Source: Brienomyrus brachyistius
Lineage: Eukaryota > Chordata > Actinopteri > Osteoglossiformes > Mormyridae
DNA: 64,000 bases
Reading direction: 5' to 3'
NCBI RefSeq assembly: GCF_023856365.1
Contig: NW_026042668.1
Location: forward strand, 1-64,000
Shown in pieces: positions 22,001 through 33,838 of the stretch (positions within the stretch are counted from its first letter, which is position 1; every line of letters starts with the position of its first letter). Below the pieces are notes generated by a model. It saw nothing but the letters and a program-made list of their open reading frames with translations. It searched no databases and was not told the origin of the DNA. The position numbers were made by a program, and so were the translations under genes.

Positions 22001-22435
22001 GTGGGATGAGGAAGACTCAGGGACTGGAAATGGGATTAAAACTGAAGATGTGCTCATTCCTTTGTGTATTTACAAATTTTCCTTCCGTCAGACATGAGGA
22101 GTTTGCTGCTATATTTGGCACTAATAGAGATTCTGATGCTGCTATTTTTATTGTCTATTAGTTTGTTATTATTTACAAGTTCTGTTGTGTTTTTGCATTT
22201 TTCTCTTCTGGTTAATTAACTGCTGTCTGTTTGCTGTGAAGTATGAGTGTGGTGAGTAAGACTCAGGGACTGGAAGTGGGATTACAACTAAAGATAACAT
22301 GCTTATTCCTTTTTGTATTGTTTACAAATTTCCTTCCGTCAAACATGAGGAGTTTGCTGCTATATTGTGCACTAACAGAGATTCTGATGCTGCTATTTTT
22401 ATTGTTTATAAATGTGTTATTGTTTCCAAGTTGAG
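22001..22435. repeat. Tandem duplication, about 246-bp period
   Basis: Two diverged copies (about 22001-22190 and 22247-22435) share GACTCAGGGACTGGAA, TTTCCTTCCGTCA, ACATGAGGAGTTTGCTGCTA and AGATTCTGATGCTGCTATTT. No coding function is recognised, although short open frames exist in both. Confidence 0.8.
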
Positions 22436-22499
22436 TATTCAATAAATGCTAAATTGAGAAATTTTGTGTATCGTTTGTTATTATTAGTGTGATATTTTA

Positions 22500-22615
22500 C
22501 CATGCAAATAGAGGGGAAAACGTCCAATTATCGGCCAAAAAAAATCAGCAGCATATATCGGCCATCGCCTGACCCTTGACTTGAAAAACCCATATCGGTC
22601 GACCTCTAGTAACAG
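22500..22615. repeat. Interspersed repeat fragment
   Basis: Contains AATTATCGGCCAAAAAAAAT and ATATCGGTCGACCTCTA, a sequence style I associate with widespread vertebrate DNA-transposon ends. No boundaries or TSD can be set. Confidence 0.4.
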
Positions 22616-23552
22616 TACATTCTGTCCAATTCATCCATCGAGTTAAGTCACACACCCACTTGAGGGGGCACTCCGGCAGACGTGAGGATGGGGATGTTCT
22701 TTCCGCTATAACATCCACTGCAGAAGTACATCTCGCTCCTGTTCACAGGGCTTACTTCAATGATGAAGCAGGGCTGGTTGTCTGGACAAGAAGTTGTCCT
22801 GCTGCTGGGTCTCGGTGCCGTTTTTCCACCTAAGCTTGAAGGTGGAAATGTGTTCCAACTTGGTCCCTGGGACTGCAGCATAGCCAAACATCGCGAGCAG
22901 CGTCGGCCACACCCACCACCAGAACCATCACACCGTCCTATACACATAAAGAAGAACTAAAACATAGAGTGTTGTGACAATCTATGCGTTAATGTTTGGC
23001 AGCATAGGTGATTCATTAAAATTATACCGAAGAATGGAAAATGTGATATTTAGAATATTTTTTGCCATTTAGTAGCTAATTTAAGCACTTACCCAATGCC
23101 TCAATTTGTTTTAGGTCAGTAATGTCTGAGCCAAAAGAATGAATGTATGAATTTAATACAATTCACCCACTCCCACCCACACACAAATCTGAAATTCAAT
23201 TTAAGACACTTCTTAAACATTAGTGCATTAACAAAAAAGGAAAATCTTAAGAGATTCAGTAGGATTTTCTATGTTAGACTTAAGCTAATAGTTCAATAGT
23301 TTTTACATATTTCAATATACCAATTTGACTTTAATGTTGAAACAGATGCTAAAACATGGAATAATTTCATAACTAGAGAAACATGTTATTCACAAACACT
23401 AGCAAAGGTAGCTTATAGTTAAGCTTACTTAAGTCAGCAAGTCAGGCTACAGTGTGTAAGAATAGTCGTAAACGATAATTTGTCTCAGTCTTACATGACA
23501 GAATAAGTAAACAGAAAATATAAAATGGCTGAAACAGCGTCATTAACGCCAG
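22616..23552. other. No recognisable gene
   Basis: A minus-strand frame at 22648-22947 is open but I recognise no domain. The remainder is AT-rich without element boundaries. Confidence 0.35.
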
Positions 23553-23678
23553 CTACAGTAGAGGCGCAGAAAAGGTGTCATGACTGAAGTATTCCCAAAC
23601 TCTGGAAGACCGTATGCGAGCCTTTTTTGCCGCGTGTTTCTCCAGAGGCTCCGGAGCTCCGCTGGTTGAGACAGCCAT
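23553..23678 (-). pseudogene. BED-type zinc-finger N-terminal exon fragment (hAT/ZBED-like)
   Basis: A 41-residue frame starts MAVSTSGAPEPLEKHAAKKA and continues RIRSSRVWEYFSHDT before stopping. The basic stretch followed by S-x-V-W-E-Y-F is the beginning of BED zinc fingers, as in ZBED proteins and hAT transposases. The cysteine pairs that should follow are not in frame. Repeat B lies upstream on the same strand. Probably a hAT transposon relic. Confidence 0.5.
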
Positions 23679-23969
23679 GTTGGTTCATGTGCAGGGGGAC
23701 GAGCGGCAAATTTCTTTTTTGCAGGGTGGTAGGTGATGTCTCATTAATATTTATGAGAGAAGTGCTACATGATTGGCCAGTGCATGCCTTACAAAATGGT
23801 GCGGCACTGCATCCAAGCCTGCGGCACTCAGAGTCACAAATACAGTGGAAACCATTTGTAGTAATTACGTCTGTCTGGCTGATTTCCAACTAATTGATAT
23901 TTGTATATTTATTACATGAATATAAGGTAATATAAGGTAATAGAAGAGGTATTTAATGGTTTTCCATCT

Positions 23970-24393
23970 GAGGAATTAGCAAAAAACTGCAGTGCATGAT
24001 GGGTCGGACCTAAAGGCTGCCTTAACGTCCTCATCTGTATGACGACATACATCAAGACTAGGAAGGTGCATAATGTTCATGTCTGGTTGCGTTTGTTGGT
24101 CCAGAAAGTAATTCAATTTCGCCATGTAGGTTACGTTCTTAAAAACTGCTTGGATATAGCCCGATTATATGCTGTGGGCCTTTTAATTTCTTTGTTTACC
24201 AGGTAGGCTACCTTCTTTAAACTGCGTTTTGTTAGACTACATATTTAGGGAGGTCTTTATAAATTTATAGTAGTCTTCATAAATATGTGCATAGTTTAGC
24301 CTAACCCAGCCACTTAAGGGAGAAAGCCAGCTCAACTAGGTGTCGGTCCCAAGCCCGGATTAATGGGGAGGGTTGGCGTCAAGAAATAAAGAG
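23970..24393 (-). repeat. Interspersed repeat B, copy 2 (inverted)
   Basis: Reverse-orientation counterpart of 11155-11422. Examples are CTGCAGTGCATGATGGG (23988), GTAGGCTACCTTCTTTAAAC (24206) and GGGTTGGCGTCAAGAAATAA (24370). It is longer than copy 1 because of an internal segment. Confidence 0.7.
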
Positions 24394-24609
24394 ACTGTAT
24401 CTTCACTGCATGACTGATGTCAAAATGTGTGAAATATGTGGTTGTATTAATAAATGCATTAAAGTAGGTTAATGATTCTGTGCTGTCTAAATTGTATAGA
24501 AAATTTCTACGTATAGCCAAACAAATCTCCTCCTGTTTGAAAAGGCATAGAAAAAGCAATTTAGCCACTAAAACTTTACAGTTTTTGTGAGGGACAGTCG
24601 AATTCTCTC

Positions 24610-24960
24610 GTTTCTCTCGTCAAGTTTTTTTGTGATCCTGCACCTACACTTTGCCGGCCCCAGGAGGATGGGCTCCCCCTTTGAGTTTGGTCCCTCCCAA
24701 GGTTTCTTCCTTCTTGGGAGTTTTTCCATCCTATCGGCGCCTATGGCTTACTCACTGGGGGCTTTGGGTGGGCATGATATAAAGCAAAGCATTTTCCCTC
24801 CCAGTTTCCTCCTCTGGTCCACATTGCAGGACCATCAGCCATCAGAAACAGTCAGACGGTCTCCTTCAGCTTCTTTAGTGTCCTTGGAAGCCAAGGCAGT
24901 TTTAGGTCTGAGAAGAGGTTTATCAGAAGGACACATATTACGTCGTTTGTCCTGAAATGT
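24610..24960 (+). mobile_element. LINE 3' UTR fragment (L2-type repeat)
   Basis: Contains GGAGGATGGGCTCCCCCTTT, AAGGTTTCTTCCTTC and GGGAGTTTTTCCATCC. These are the reverse complement of the block inside the L2-type LINE at 639-1565 and similar to 34630-34815. Only the untranslated part is present. Confidence 0.6.
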
Positions 24961-25013
24961 AACATGGGGAGGAAAAGTTAAGCGGTTTAGTCAGATTGGA
25001 GTCGTTTATTCAG

Positions 25014-25388
25014 CAGTGGCAGCGCCAGTGACTTAATGCTACAGGTGCTATAGGGGAGTGAGATTATTTAGACCGGGTGCTTTAGCTTTTCAGCTTATGT
25101 AGATGGTGTATAGAAGCACACAGCACGATAAGCTACAGCATGGATAAAATAGGATAAAATATGAAATTCTAACGTCTAGCTCACAGAACCTCTATGTGTA
25201 CTTTGAAGAAAAAATACACTACAAGTATGCTGTAAAAACCGCAAAAATGTCTTACACAATATACAGATTTTACAGATAGTTAAAGAAAAAATGAAACCAA
25301 TATTTTGGGGGTGCTGTGGGGGTACTATGGTCATTGGAGGAGGAGCTAGAGCCCCCCCCCCCCAAGCTTTTCCTTGGTGCTGCCACTG
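25014..25388. mobile_element. hAT-type MITE, 8-bp TSD with one mismatch
   Basis: A 375-bp non-coding element with ends CAGTGGCAGCGCCA / TGGTGCTGCCACTG (13 of 14 matching). Flanks are TTATTCAG (25006-25013) and TTGTTCAG (25389-25396), an 8-bp duplication with one change. It lies downstream of exon 3 of the chemerin-like gene, possibly inside its next intron. Confidence 0.8.
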
Positions 25389-25537
25389 TTGTTCAGATTA
25401 AAAGTAACATTGTCATTAATAAACAGTACTCTGATCAAATTTTTGCATGTACAAACACAATCAAAGTTTAACCACATGTTTAGACACAATTCACACACCT
25501 GTTACATTTCCATAATGCTAAGACTCTCTACACTTAC

Positions 25538-27023
25538 TTCATCCACTTTCTTGTTTGGTACACAGTCATTTGATGGATGTGTAAGATCATTACCAGACCG
25601 TCTGCTGCAAACTCTACAGTTAATGAATGGCTGCAAAAACACACAGACACACAAAAACAGTATTTAAAGAGTGGTGGGCAATAAATACAGTGAGAGAAGG
25701 TGTAGTAAAGATATATCTAATGATTTAAGGCAGAGCTGCTGGAGTGCAGGGTTTAATGACACAGAACAATTTTAGAGGAAAGAGCTTCCAAAGCAGGGTC
25801 ACCATAAGGCTATATTATACAAAGCAAGTTCATCTAAAAGTATGAACAACAAATCCCGTTTAACTGAACACTGCTCTGTATTAAAATACTGTCCTCCGAT
25901 CAAGCTAAGTGGTCCTGTAGTTCACTATTTAAAGAGGTAAATTTAAAGGGTAATTCACACTGCACATCTACCCTGCTCTGACCAGGTTTAATTACTGGCT
26001 TTCTAATTAAAACAAGAGTTAAGTCCTGCCCTTTCACCACAAAACACCACACTGCCATTTAAGGCTGATTTCAACAATGAGTTTTAGTTAACCTGGCTCG
26101 ATTGAGTTAACTCTGGGTATGTAAAACCCGCTTTGTAGTACAGCCCACAGGTCTTTAAATAAGGCCAGCTAGGGTTCATAGCTCGAAGCATAATCTACAG
26201 GTCACCCCTCAGATGATTAGCATTTGCTTCTGCCTGGTAATCCAGCCTTTAAGCCTGTAAACCTACTAAAATTTGAGAATAAGGTGAAGGAACTGGCTCT
26301 TTGAGGCCACCTATGTATTTGTTACTTTATTGTTGGCTAACTTTCCCCCGCAGGGCATCAAAAAAGTTAACATGAACCTAAATTAATTTGCTAACTGATA
26401 TGTCCAATGCTCACAGTCACAGTGACTCTTTACTTACCCTCTTGTCCATGAAAATACAGTCAGCCCGATGGTCTGTTGCAGTTGACTTTGGACATTTTGT
26501 TGCTCTCAAGAGAATCTCAATGTCAATGTATTCACTGCTGATCTAAATCACATAAACACGTTATATACAAAATTGCCTACAACTGTTTTAAAGGCAATAT
26601 AACAAACAATAATCACCCAAAAAATGGCAAACTGTCACAGACTTGACTGCAGCAGATTCAGAGAGAAACTGTGAGAAGGTAAAATTGACCAGGGCTGAGA
26701 TATACAACCATCACTTTCATTGTGAAGAGACATTAAGCATCATATGCATTGAAATTAAAACATCAAAATCAATGTGATACTCATTAGTTCAGCTTGCAGA
26801 TGATGAAAGTTTCACACTTTTGTAAACACTTTCTCAGCAGTTACCTTCGGACGGCCCTGGATGTTATAGAAATTCATGTGCTGACGGGTTCCTTGATGAG
26901 CATTTTCGACTGCGAGTTTAATGGCCGTCTTGTGAGTGCAGGGAGACTGTGGTAATCTTGCTGGGCCTCTGTGGAGATAAGCAGAGCTCCATAAGCCAAA
27001 ACCAGAAGCAGCAGGCGGGTCAT
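25538..27023 (-). pseudogene. Chemerin-like (cystatin-fold) secreted protein gene, three exons seen, exon 1 frameshifted
   Basis: Exon 1 (27023-26845) encodes a hydrophobic signal peptide, MTRLLLLVLAYGALLISTEA, then, one frame over, KTAIKLAVENAHQGTRQHMN before donor AAG|GTAACT. Exon 2 (26542-26438) encodes EYIDIEILLRATKCPKSTA and ADCIFMDKR before AGG|GTAAG. Exon 3 (25630-25538) encodes PFINCRVCSRRSGND and SNDCVPNKK before GAA|GTAAGT. All introns are phase 0. The cysteine order C..C..CxxC..C fits chemerin (RARRES2), a chemoattractant and adipokine precursor with a cystatin-like fold. Exon 1 is 179 nt where 180 would keep phase, so one base is missing between the signal peptide and the body. 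That is either a disabling mutation or an assembly error. The last exon(s) were not found. Cathelicidin-like or other cystatin-superfamily identity is the alternative. Confidence 0.58.
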
Positions 27024-27347
27024 CTTCCTCTCAGCTTTGAAGGGAGAAGCAGGACTGAGGACACTGATCTGTGGTCCCCTTATCCAGCACGTCCAGGGGC
27101 GTGTCCTTCACTCGAAACAAACAGACCTTTGAACAACATTGGAAAACTCTTCAGGATGAATTGAGGCAGGTGGTCAAGTGGGTTTATTGTTATTTCAGCA
27201 ATATACACAGTACACAGTGAAAGGAAACATTGTTCCTCCTGGACCACGGTGCAACACAAAGAAGAAAAACAGAAACAACACAAGATGACACAAGTGCGGG
27301 CAAGATAGAACTATACAGAGTGAAAGGAGCACAAACAGAGGGAGAAA

Positions 27348-27717
27348 GTGCAAGATAAACACAAGAGCAACAATACAATACTACAGGACAAGACAGCGCA
27401 GTCAAGAACACAGAGTGCAGCCAGAGCTAACCTGAATAGGGGCATCAAGGTTGCCAGGCAGGCAGAGAAACAGAAAATAGAGGTCTACTTCACATACAAC
27501 AACCCACAGTGGGTGTGGCAGGGAATACAACACATTACAAACTTCAAAGGCAACAACACCGTCACTGTTAACAGCAACGCCCTTTTAGCAAAGGAGCTAA
27601 ACAGCTTCTTTGCTCGTCTGGAGGAACACAGAGCAGACATAGCCACACTGCCCCCTCCCCCAATCTCCAGCACTCACAGACTCCCTCTGCAGGAACACCA
27701 CGCGAGAAGGCACATTG
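27348..27717 (+). mobile_element. LINE fragment (second jockey-like family), region before the RT
   Basis: The open frame carries KVARQAEKQKIEVYF, NPQWVWQGIQHITNFKG and NSNALLAKELNSFFARLEEH. This is the linker typically found between endonuclease and reverse transcriptase in jockey-like LINEs. It stops where CR1 sequence begins at about 27718. Confidence 0.7.
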
Positions 27718-28288
27718 CATCTCTAGGTGTGTGGAGTTTAAGACAAGGCAAGTGATGCTACGATAATATAATTCCTTGGTAAGACCCCACCTAGAATATT
27801 GTGTGCGGGTTTGGTTACCATACCTTAAGAAGGACATTGCTGCCTTGGAAAAGGTGCAACGTAGGGCAACGAGAATGATTCCTGGTCTTAGAGGAATGTC
27901 TAATGAGGAGAGGTTAGCTGAGCTGAATCTGTTTAGCCTCGAGCAAAGGAGACTAAGGGGGGACATAATCCAGGTGTTTAAGATTCTAACAGGTCTGGAT
28001 GCTGTTCAGCCAAATGGCTATTTCAATGTTAGTTTAAATACCAGAACTCGTGGCCATAAGTGGAAATTAGCTGGAGAACATTTTAAAACGAATTTGATGA
28101 AGCATTTCTGTACACAGCGTGTAGTTAGAGTATGGAATAGTCTTCCTGTTATTGTAACACAAGCTAAAACCCTGGGTTCTTTTAAATCAGAGCTAGATAA
28201 GATTTTTGAGCTATTAGCTAAGTTCTCCTCAAAGGAGCTTGATGGGCCGAATGGCCTCCTCTCATTTGTAAATCTCTTTGGTTCTTAT
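27718..28288 (+). mobile_element. CR1-type LINE, 3' end, within another LINE
   Basis: The frame from about 27776 carries HLEYCVRVWLPYLKKDIAAL, EKVQRRATRMIPGLRGMSNE, RRLRGDIIQVFKILTGLDAV, NTRTRGHKWKLAGEHFK and RVVRVWNSLPVIV, uninterrupted to the 3' UTR block GATGGGCCGAATGGCCTCCT. It ends in one TTCTTATG unit, the CR1-type terminal octamer. 5'-truncated, with the remaining frame intact. Confidence 0.85.
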
Positions 28289-28420
28289 GAGTCAGCTTAC
28301 AGAGATGAGGTCCAGAAACTGATAGGTTGGAGTTCAGCAAACAATTTGGCACTAAACAGCACAAAGACAAAGGAATCACTGACTTCAGGAAGGATGGAGG
28401 CGACACTGGCCTGCCTAGAT
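28289..28420 (+). mobile_element. LINE fragment (second jockey-like family), post-catalytic RT segment
   Basis: In frame with the CR1 frame by chance, it reads ESAYRDEVQKLIGWSSANNL and ALNSTKTKESL. The copy at 42490 carries the same segment, and the copy at 48150 carries its beginning (ESAYRLEVVQLT). With 27348-27717 it brackets the CR1 piece. The RT core between them is missing. Confidence 0.7.
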
Positions 28421-30499
28421 GGATGGATGGATGTTTTTATTGACATTGTAAGTACAATGAGATTTAGTTTGGAACGCGCCAGCAGCTACACAGTATATTT
28501 ACAATTATATAGATTGTGAGGCATAAAATAAGGTGTGAGTAATATAACATAACGACATAATATAAGTAATCATTAATTAATCATTACAGATGGTATGAGG
28601 TGTGAACCGCTAGGCTGCTATGGCATGTTTGGTATCAAACCGATGGAAAATCACTCCAGTTTCCAAATCTGGTCAGTGGTTACCACGAAAGTGAATATAT
28701 CAAAAGTTACACCAGCCTAACGAAAATCATCAATACAAGGGAAATCACTCTGGTCATAAATCTCAAAAGGACTGATACAGACCCCCTTCCGAAAGCCCGC
28801 CAAATGGATGGTCAGCCATTGGTCCAGGAGTCGAATTCCTGGTCACTCCTATTCACGAACTTTACACTATAAAACCTGGCACCTCAGAACAAAGCCAGGA
28901 GAGGAGAAACAGAAGGGAGGAGAAAACAAAAGACCATCAGCACGAAGAGAGGCAGAGAACATCAGCCCAAGAGAAGAGAAGCCCACAAGAAGCCCTCCTG
29001 AAGCCTATCAGTGAAGACCCAGCTGGACAGAGAACTGCAACCAAGCCCAAGCTTCACCAGGAGAGGGAATCAGAGGGGCTCCACTCCAACAACCGCTGCA
29101 AACACCGCGCCTCCCTGAGTGCCATCACCCATCAGCTCATCAGCCTCCGCAACCAACTGCCAAGACCCCCCCCCCCCCCCACTCTGCAACCAAGTAAACA
29201 AACTTCCTTTCATTTATAACAACCTAAACTCCTATTCACCTGCTATATTACTTTAGGACAGTATTTCCACAAATTGCTTGCTTTGCAGAACAGTATTTTC
29301 CCTTTTAAGGTTACTCATTTTAAATCTGGTCATTGCATTTTCATGATTACATTGTTTGTGTCCACTCCGTTATTTCGTGTTTATTGTTTGTTAGGTGTAA
29401 TGTCTGTCTTATGTTAGTTATAGGAATAAATGCATGTCTTTTACACAACTTCAGCCTCCGTTCATTGAGTGCTCACAAGAATCCCTGCCTGTGCGATCTA
29501 CGCTCTGAAACCTCAAATTCGCCTGAAATATCGCGAGACTCTCTCTCATTGGCCGTGAGGGGAGCTTCGCTACCGATCGTTTACATTACCTGGTGACGCA
29601 GCTCGTTGGACAAGCCTTCTATTCTAACCCAGGTTATTACGTGATACTGGTTATTAATGAGTTCCATTTAAGTCACACATTAACAGACTCACGGTGTTTC
29701 GCAATTGAGTTTGAGCCGACCATTCAGCATAAAAATTGGTTAATAATCACAAGGCACAAGGTTTAAACTTATTCTGAGCACACAATTTAAACTTTTTATG
29801 ACCGAACGTGCAGTGAAGAAGCGCTACTGTCAACTGGTTGCAAAAGTCGCACTCATGGCAATCTGAAGGCATTTAAGCGGGATCATATGGGCTTATTATA
29901 GTTATTTTTATTTCTATTATTAGTAGTTATATTATTTTGTTTTATTTTCGGTGATTTCATTGTAGTTCTTTCGTATTAAACTGCAGTAAACTTTAACCCT
30001 ATGTCTGACGAGATTCTCAGATGTAGCGCTTTGTTTCCAGGTTCAATTCGGACGAGTGTCTCCGTTTCTATATATCCTGGGAGAGATCTCTCTATTAGCG
30101 AACGGGAATACTTGTTATGAGGTTCTAACCTAAATTATGTTGCGCTTGGACATAAGACCGATAGCTTAGTTACCTATCAGGATCATACTCGTATGTGTGT
30201 GCCTGCTTTAGACAAAGCAAGTTTAACACAACTTTGCGCTGTGAGCCAAGTGTGTGTCATTTAGAAATTGGGAGTCTCCTGTGCTTGAGACCCGCCGTGG
30301 TTAAGCACCATTTGCGACGAGATATAGTGCACTCACAATTTAAATCTGTCGCCGTAACGCGTGCGCCGTCTCGCTTCAGTAATTGTTTTAAGGGGTTTTA
30401 TACTGTGCAAGGCACAGAAGAAGGCCACAAGCAGCATGCGCATGCATTAAATGTGTGTGTCACTCATCTAGCGTCGGCAACCGCCTAGCTATATCTTTG
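28421..30499. other. No recognisable gene; contains a segment shared with 33208-33302
   Basis: 29319-29424 (TTAAATCTGGTCATTGCATT through TGTCTGTCTTATGTTAGTTAT) recurs at 33208-33302. A CpG-containing patch at about 29500-29620 includes TCTCATTGGCC. I see no supportable exon. Confidence 0.45.
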
Positions 30500-30502
30500 G
30501 TT

Positions 30503-32315
30503 ACCTCTAGTGGTCAGGCATAGAACTACCACTCCATTTCGAAATTGCGCCTCTAGTGGCCAGGCATAGAACTACCACTCAATTTCGATATTGCGCCTCT
30601 AGTGGCCAGGCATAGAACTACCACTCCATTTTGATATTGCGCCCCCGGTGGTCAGGCATAGAACTACCACTCCATTTCGATATTGCGCCCCCGGTGGTCA
30701 GGCATAGAACTACCACTCCAGTTCGAAATTGCGCCTCTAGTGGTCAGGCATAGAACTACCACTCCATTTCGAAATCGCGCTTCTAGTGGTCAGGCATAGA
30801 ACTACCACTCCATTTCGATATTGCGCCCCCGGTGGTCAGGCATAGAACTACCACTCCATTTCGAAATTGGGCTTCTAGTGGTCAGGCATAGAACTACCAC
30901 TCAATTTTGAAATTGCGCTTCTAGTGGCAAGCCATAGAAGTACTACTCCATTTCGAAATCGCGCCTCTAGTGGTCAGGCATAGAACTACCACTCCATTTC
31001 GATATTGCGCCCCCGGTGGTCAGGCATAGAACTACCACTTCATTTCGAAATTGCGCTTCTAGTGGTCAGGCATAGAACTACCACTCAATTTTGAAATTGC
31101 GCTTCTAGTGACAAGCCATAGAACTACTACTCCATTTCGAAATCGCGCCTCTAGTGGTCAGGCATAGAACTACTATTCCATTTCGAAATCGTGCCTCTAG
31201 TGGTCAGGCATAGAACTACCACTCCATTTCGAAATTGCGCCTCTAGTGGCCCGGCATAGAACTACCACTCAATTTCGATATTGCGCCTCTAGTGGCCAGG
31301 CATAGAACTACCACTCCATTTTGATATTGCGCCCCCGGTGGTCAGGCATAGAACTACCACTCCATTTCGATATTGCGCCCCCGGTGGTCAGGCATAGAAC
31401 TACCACTCCAGTTCGAAATTGCGCCTCTAGTGGTCAGGCATAGAACTACCACTCCATTTCGAAATCGCGCCTCTAGTGGTCAGGCATAGAACTACCACTC
31501 CATTTCGATATTGCGCCCCCGGTGGTCAGGCATAGAACTACCACTCCATTTCGAAATTGGGCTTCTAGTGGTCAGGCATAGAACTACCACTCAATTTTGA
31601 AATTGCGCTTCTAGTGGCAAGCCATAGAAGTACTACTCCATTTCGAAATCGCGCCTCTAGTGGTCAGGCATAGAACTACCACTCCATTTCGATATTGCGC
31701 CCCCGGTGGTCAGGCATAGAACTACCACTCCATTTCGAAATTGCGCTTCTAGTGGTCAGGCATAGAACTACCACTCAATTTTGAAATTGCGCTTCTAGTG
31801 ACAAGCCATAGAACTACTACTCCATTTCGAAATCGCGCCTCTAGTGGTCAGGCATAGAACTACTATTCCATTTCGAAATCGTGCCTCTAGTGGTCAGGCA
31901 TAGAACTACCACTCCATTTCGAAATTGCGCCCCCGGTGGTCAGGCATAGAACTACCACTCCATTTCGATATTGCGCCCCCGGTGGTCAGGCATAGAAGTA
32001 CCACTCCATTTCGATATTGCGCCCCCGGTGGTCAGGCATAGAACTACCACTCCAGTTCGAAATTGCGCCTCCAGTGGTCAGGCATAGAACTACCACTCCA
32101 TTTCAAAATCGCGCCTCCAGTGGTCAGGCATAGAACTACAACTCCATTTCGATATTGCGCCCCCGGTGGTCAGGCATAGAACTACCACTCCATTTCGAAA
32201 TTGCGCTTCTAGTGGTCAGGCATAGAACTACCACTCAATTTTGAAATTGCGCTTCTAGTGGCAAGCCATAGCAGTGCCACTCCATTGAAATTGCACCTCT
32301 AGTGGTCTGCCATAG
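30503..32315. repeat. 46-bp satellite array, about 39 units, with 690-bp higher-order period
   Basis: The monomer is close to CTAGTGGTCAGGCATAGAAC followed by TACCACTCCATTTCGAAATTGCGCCT, 46 bp. Each has the dyad AGTGGT...ACCACT (13-nt loop) and most a TTCGAA or TTCGATA core. Variant types (GCCCCCGGTGGTC versus GCCTCTAGTGGTC versus GCTTCTAGTGGCAAGC) occur in a fixed order. That order from about 30540 to 31220 repeats from about 31230 to 31910 at exactly 690 bp, which is 15 monomers. Units at the right edge decay after about 32270. Confidence 0.95.
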
Positions 32316-33100
32316 TAGGTTAACAACATCTGAGTTGGGTCTCTGGTGGTCAACTGCGGTGATACAACACGCATAATTGGACACACAGGTTCTTGCCTGA
32401 AAGCAGGAATCAACTTCACAGACTAAATCAGTTTGATCACAATACATTAACATCCAATTAGGTTATTGTTGCATAACTAATTGATGTTTACAATTGAATA
32501 AGAAACACAATTCATTTGGTTTGATTCCCGTTTAACCTTTTTGATTTATTTTAGGTTTTATTTCACCTTATGCTTTCATTCATTCCATCTCCCCCAACAA
32601 GGGGACTTGCATAGAAGTTCAACCACTATTAACAACAGTAAACCAGTTACGTACACAATCCCATCAGGAAGTCGTTTGGATGTGATCAGTTGAGCCCTTC
32701 GGGTGCTGGGTGCTTACCATTCGCTCTCTGTTGGTTGAGCTTGTCTGTGGCTCTGCTGTCACTGCTTGTGATCGTACAGTTTGTCAGAACCGAAGGGGAG
32801 TTCTCAGCAATTGGATGCCCAAAAGCGTGTCAGCCCGGCTACACCCACTGACTCATTACGGGCAAGGCTGACAGGTACCTCAGGCGGTCATTACAACTTT
32901 TGAGCAGGACTTCGTTTAGGGTGAGTTCTGAGAACGGCCCTAGCTTGGACTCTCACTAGGGTGGGTGATACCTGAAGGCAATTTTGCCAGCCGATAAGCT
33001 CCACCTGGGTTGTCTCAGTTGTGCATACAGAATACGCCCTTCCAAGTTAACATTGCTGGGGATCGGGGGAGTGGAAGCCGGACTCAGGCTTGCTTGGCTG
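32316..33100. other. No recognisable gene
   Basis: Moderately GC-rich around 32690-33080 (for example AGCCCTTCGGGTGCTGGGTG and GGGCAAGGCTGACAGGTACC). It might be LTR or leader sequence of a retroelement. No motif allows a firm call. Confidence 0.3.
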
Positions 33101-33302
33101 GGAGAATGATTCCTGGTCTTAGAGGAATGTTTAATGAGGAGAGGTTAGCTGAGCTGAATCTGTTTAGCCTCGAGCAAAGGAGACTAAGGGGGGACATAAT
33201 CCAGGTGTTAAATCTGGTCATTGCATTACATTTTTTTTGTATCCACTCCTTTATTTCGTGTTTATTGTTTGTTAGGTGTAATGTCTGTCTTATGTTAGTT
33301 AT
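33101..33302 (+). mobile_element. Chimeric fragment: CR1 piece joined to a piece shared with 29319-29424
   Basis: 33101-33207 encodes RMIPGLRGMFNEERLAELNL and RRLRGDIIQV, as in the CR1 copy at 27718. At AATCCAGGTGTT it switches to TAAATCTGGTCATTGCATTA, the segment found at 29319. A truncated SINE follows immediately. Confidence 0.75.
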
Positions 33303-33440
33303 ATCCATCCATCCATTTTCCAAACTGCTTATCCTACTGGGTCGCGGGTGGTCCGGAACCTATCCCGGAATGTGGAATGGGCACGAGGCAGGGAACAATC
33401 CAGGATGGGGGGCAGCCCATCACAGGTCACACTCACACAC
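33303..33440 (-). mobile_element. tRNA-derived SINE, truncated
   Basis: The tail half of the SINE family (minus strand tail GGATGGATGGAT, plus-strand CCTATCCCGGAA, GGGCACGAGGCAGGGAACAA and CATCACAGGTCACACTCACA). The tRNA-like head is missing. Confidence 0.8.
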
Positions 33441-33838
33441 AAATCGTGATTATATTATTGCACTATACTGTATAAATAAAAAGTAAACTTAATACCAGTT
33501 GTGGTAATAAAGTGCACAGAGAGTAAGAGAGAGTAGGGTTTCACATAAACGTATGTTCATTAGCATTTAGTATTCTGATGGCTTTGGGGTTAGAAGCTCT
33601 TATTAAATCTGGTTGTTCTGCAATGCATACTGCGGTAACGTTTACCAGAGGGCAGAAGTTCAAACATCTCATGTGCTAGGTGCGTGGGATCTTTTTTAAA
33701 TATAATTATGCATATGTAGAACTAGGGATATGATCCTGTTAAGTATGATAGTTCTGTCTCATTATTGCAGGATCGACATCCATAGTAACTGTGGTGATCT
33801 ATCCATTTGTGTGCATGTCTGTGTGTGTGTGTGCGAGC

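Noticed and set aside
22648..22947. Possible last exon of the chemerin-like gene
   Set aside because: On the same strand and cysteine-containing, but no family similarity could be recognised and no consistent splice phase was established.
27776..28519. 247-codon ORF as a novel host gene
   Set aside because: Its content is LINE reverse transcriptase from two families joined together.
30503..32315. Regular short repeats resembling a CRISPR array
   Set aside because: The whole 46-bp unit is conserved with no unique spacers, and the context is a fish genome. It is satellite DNA.
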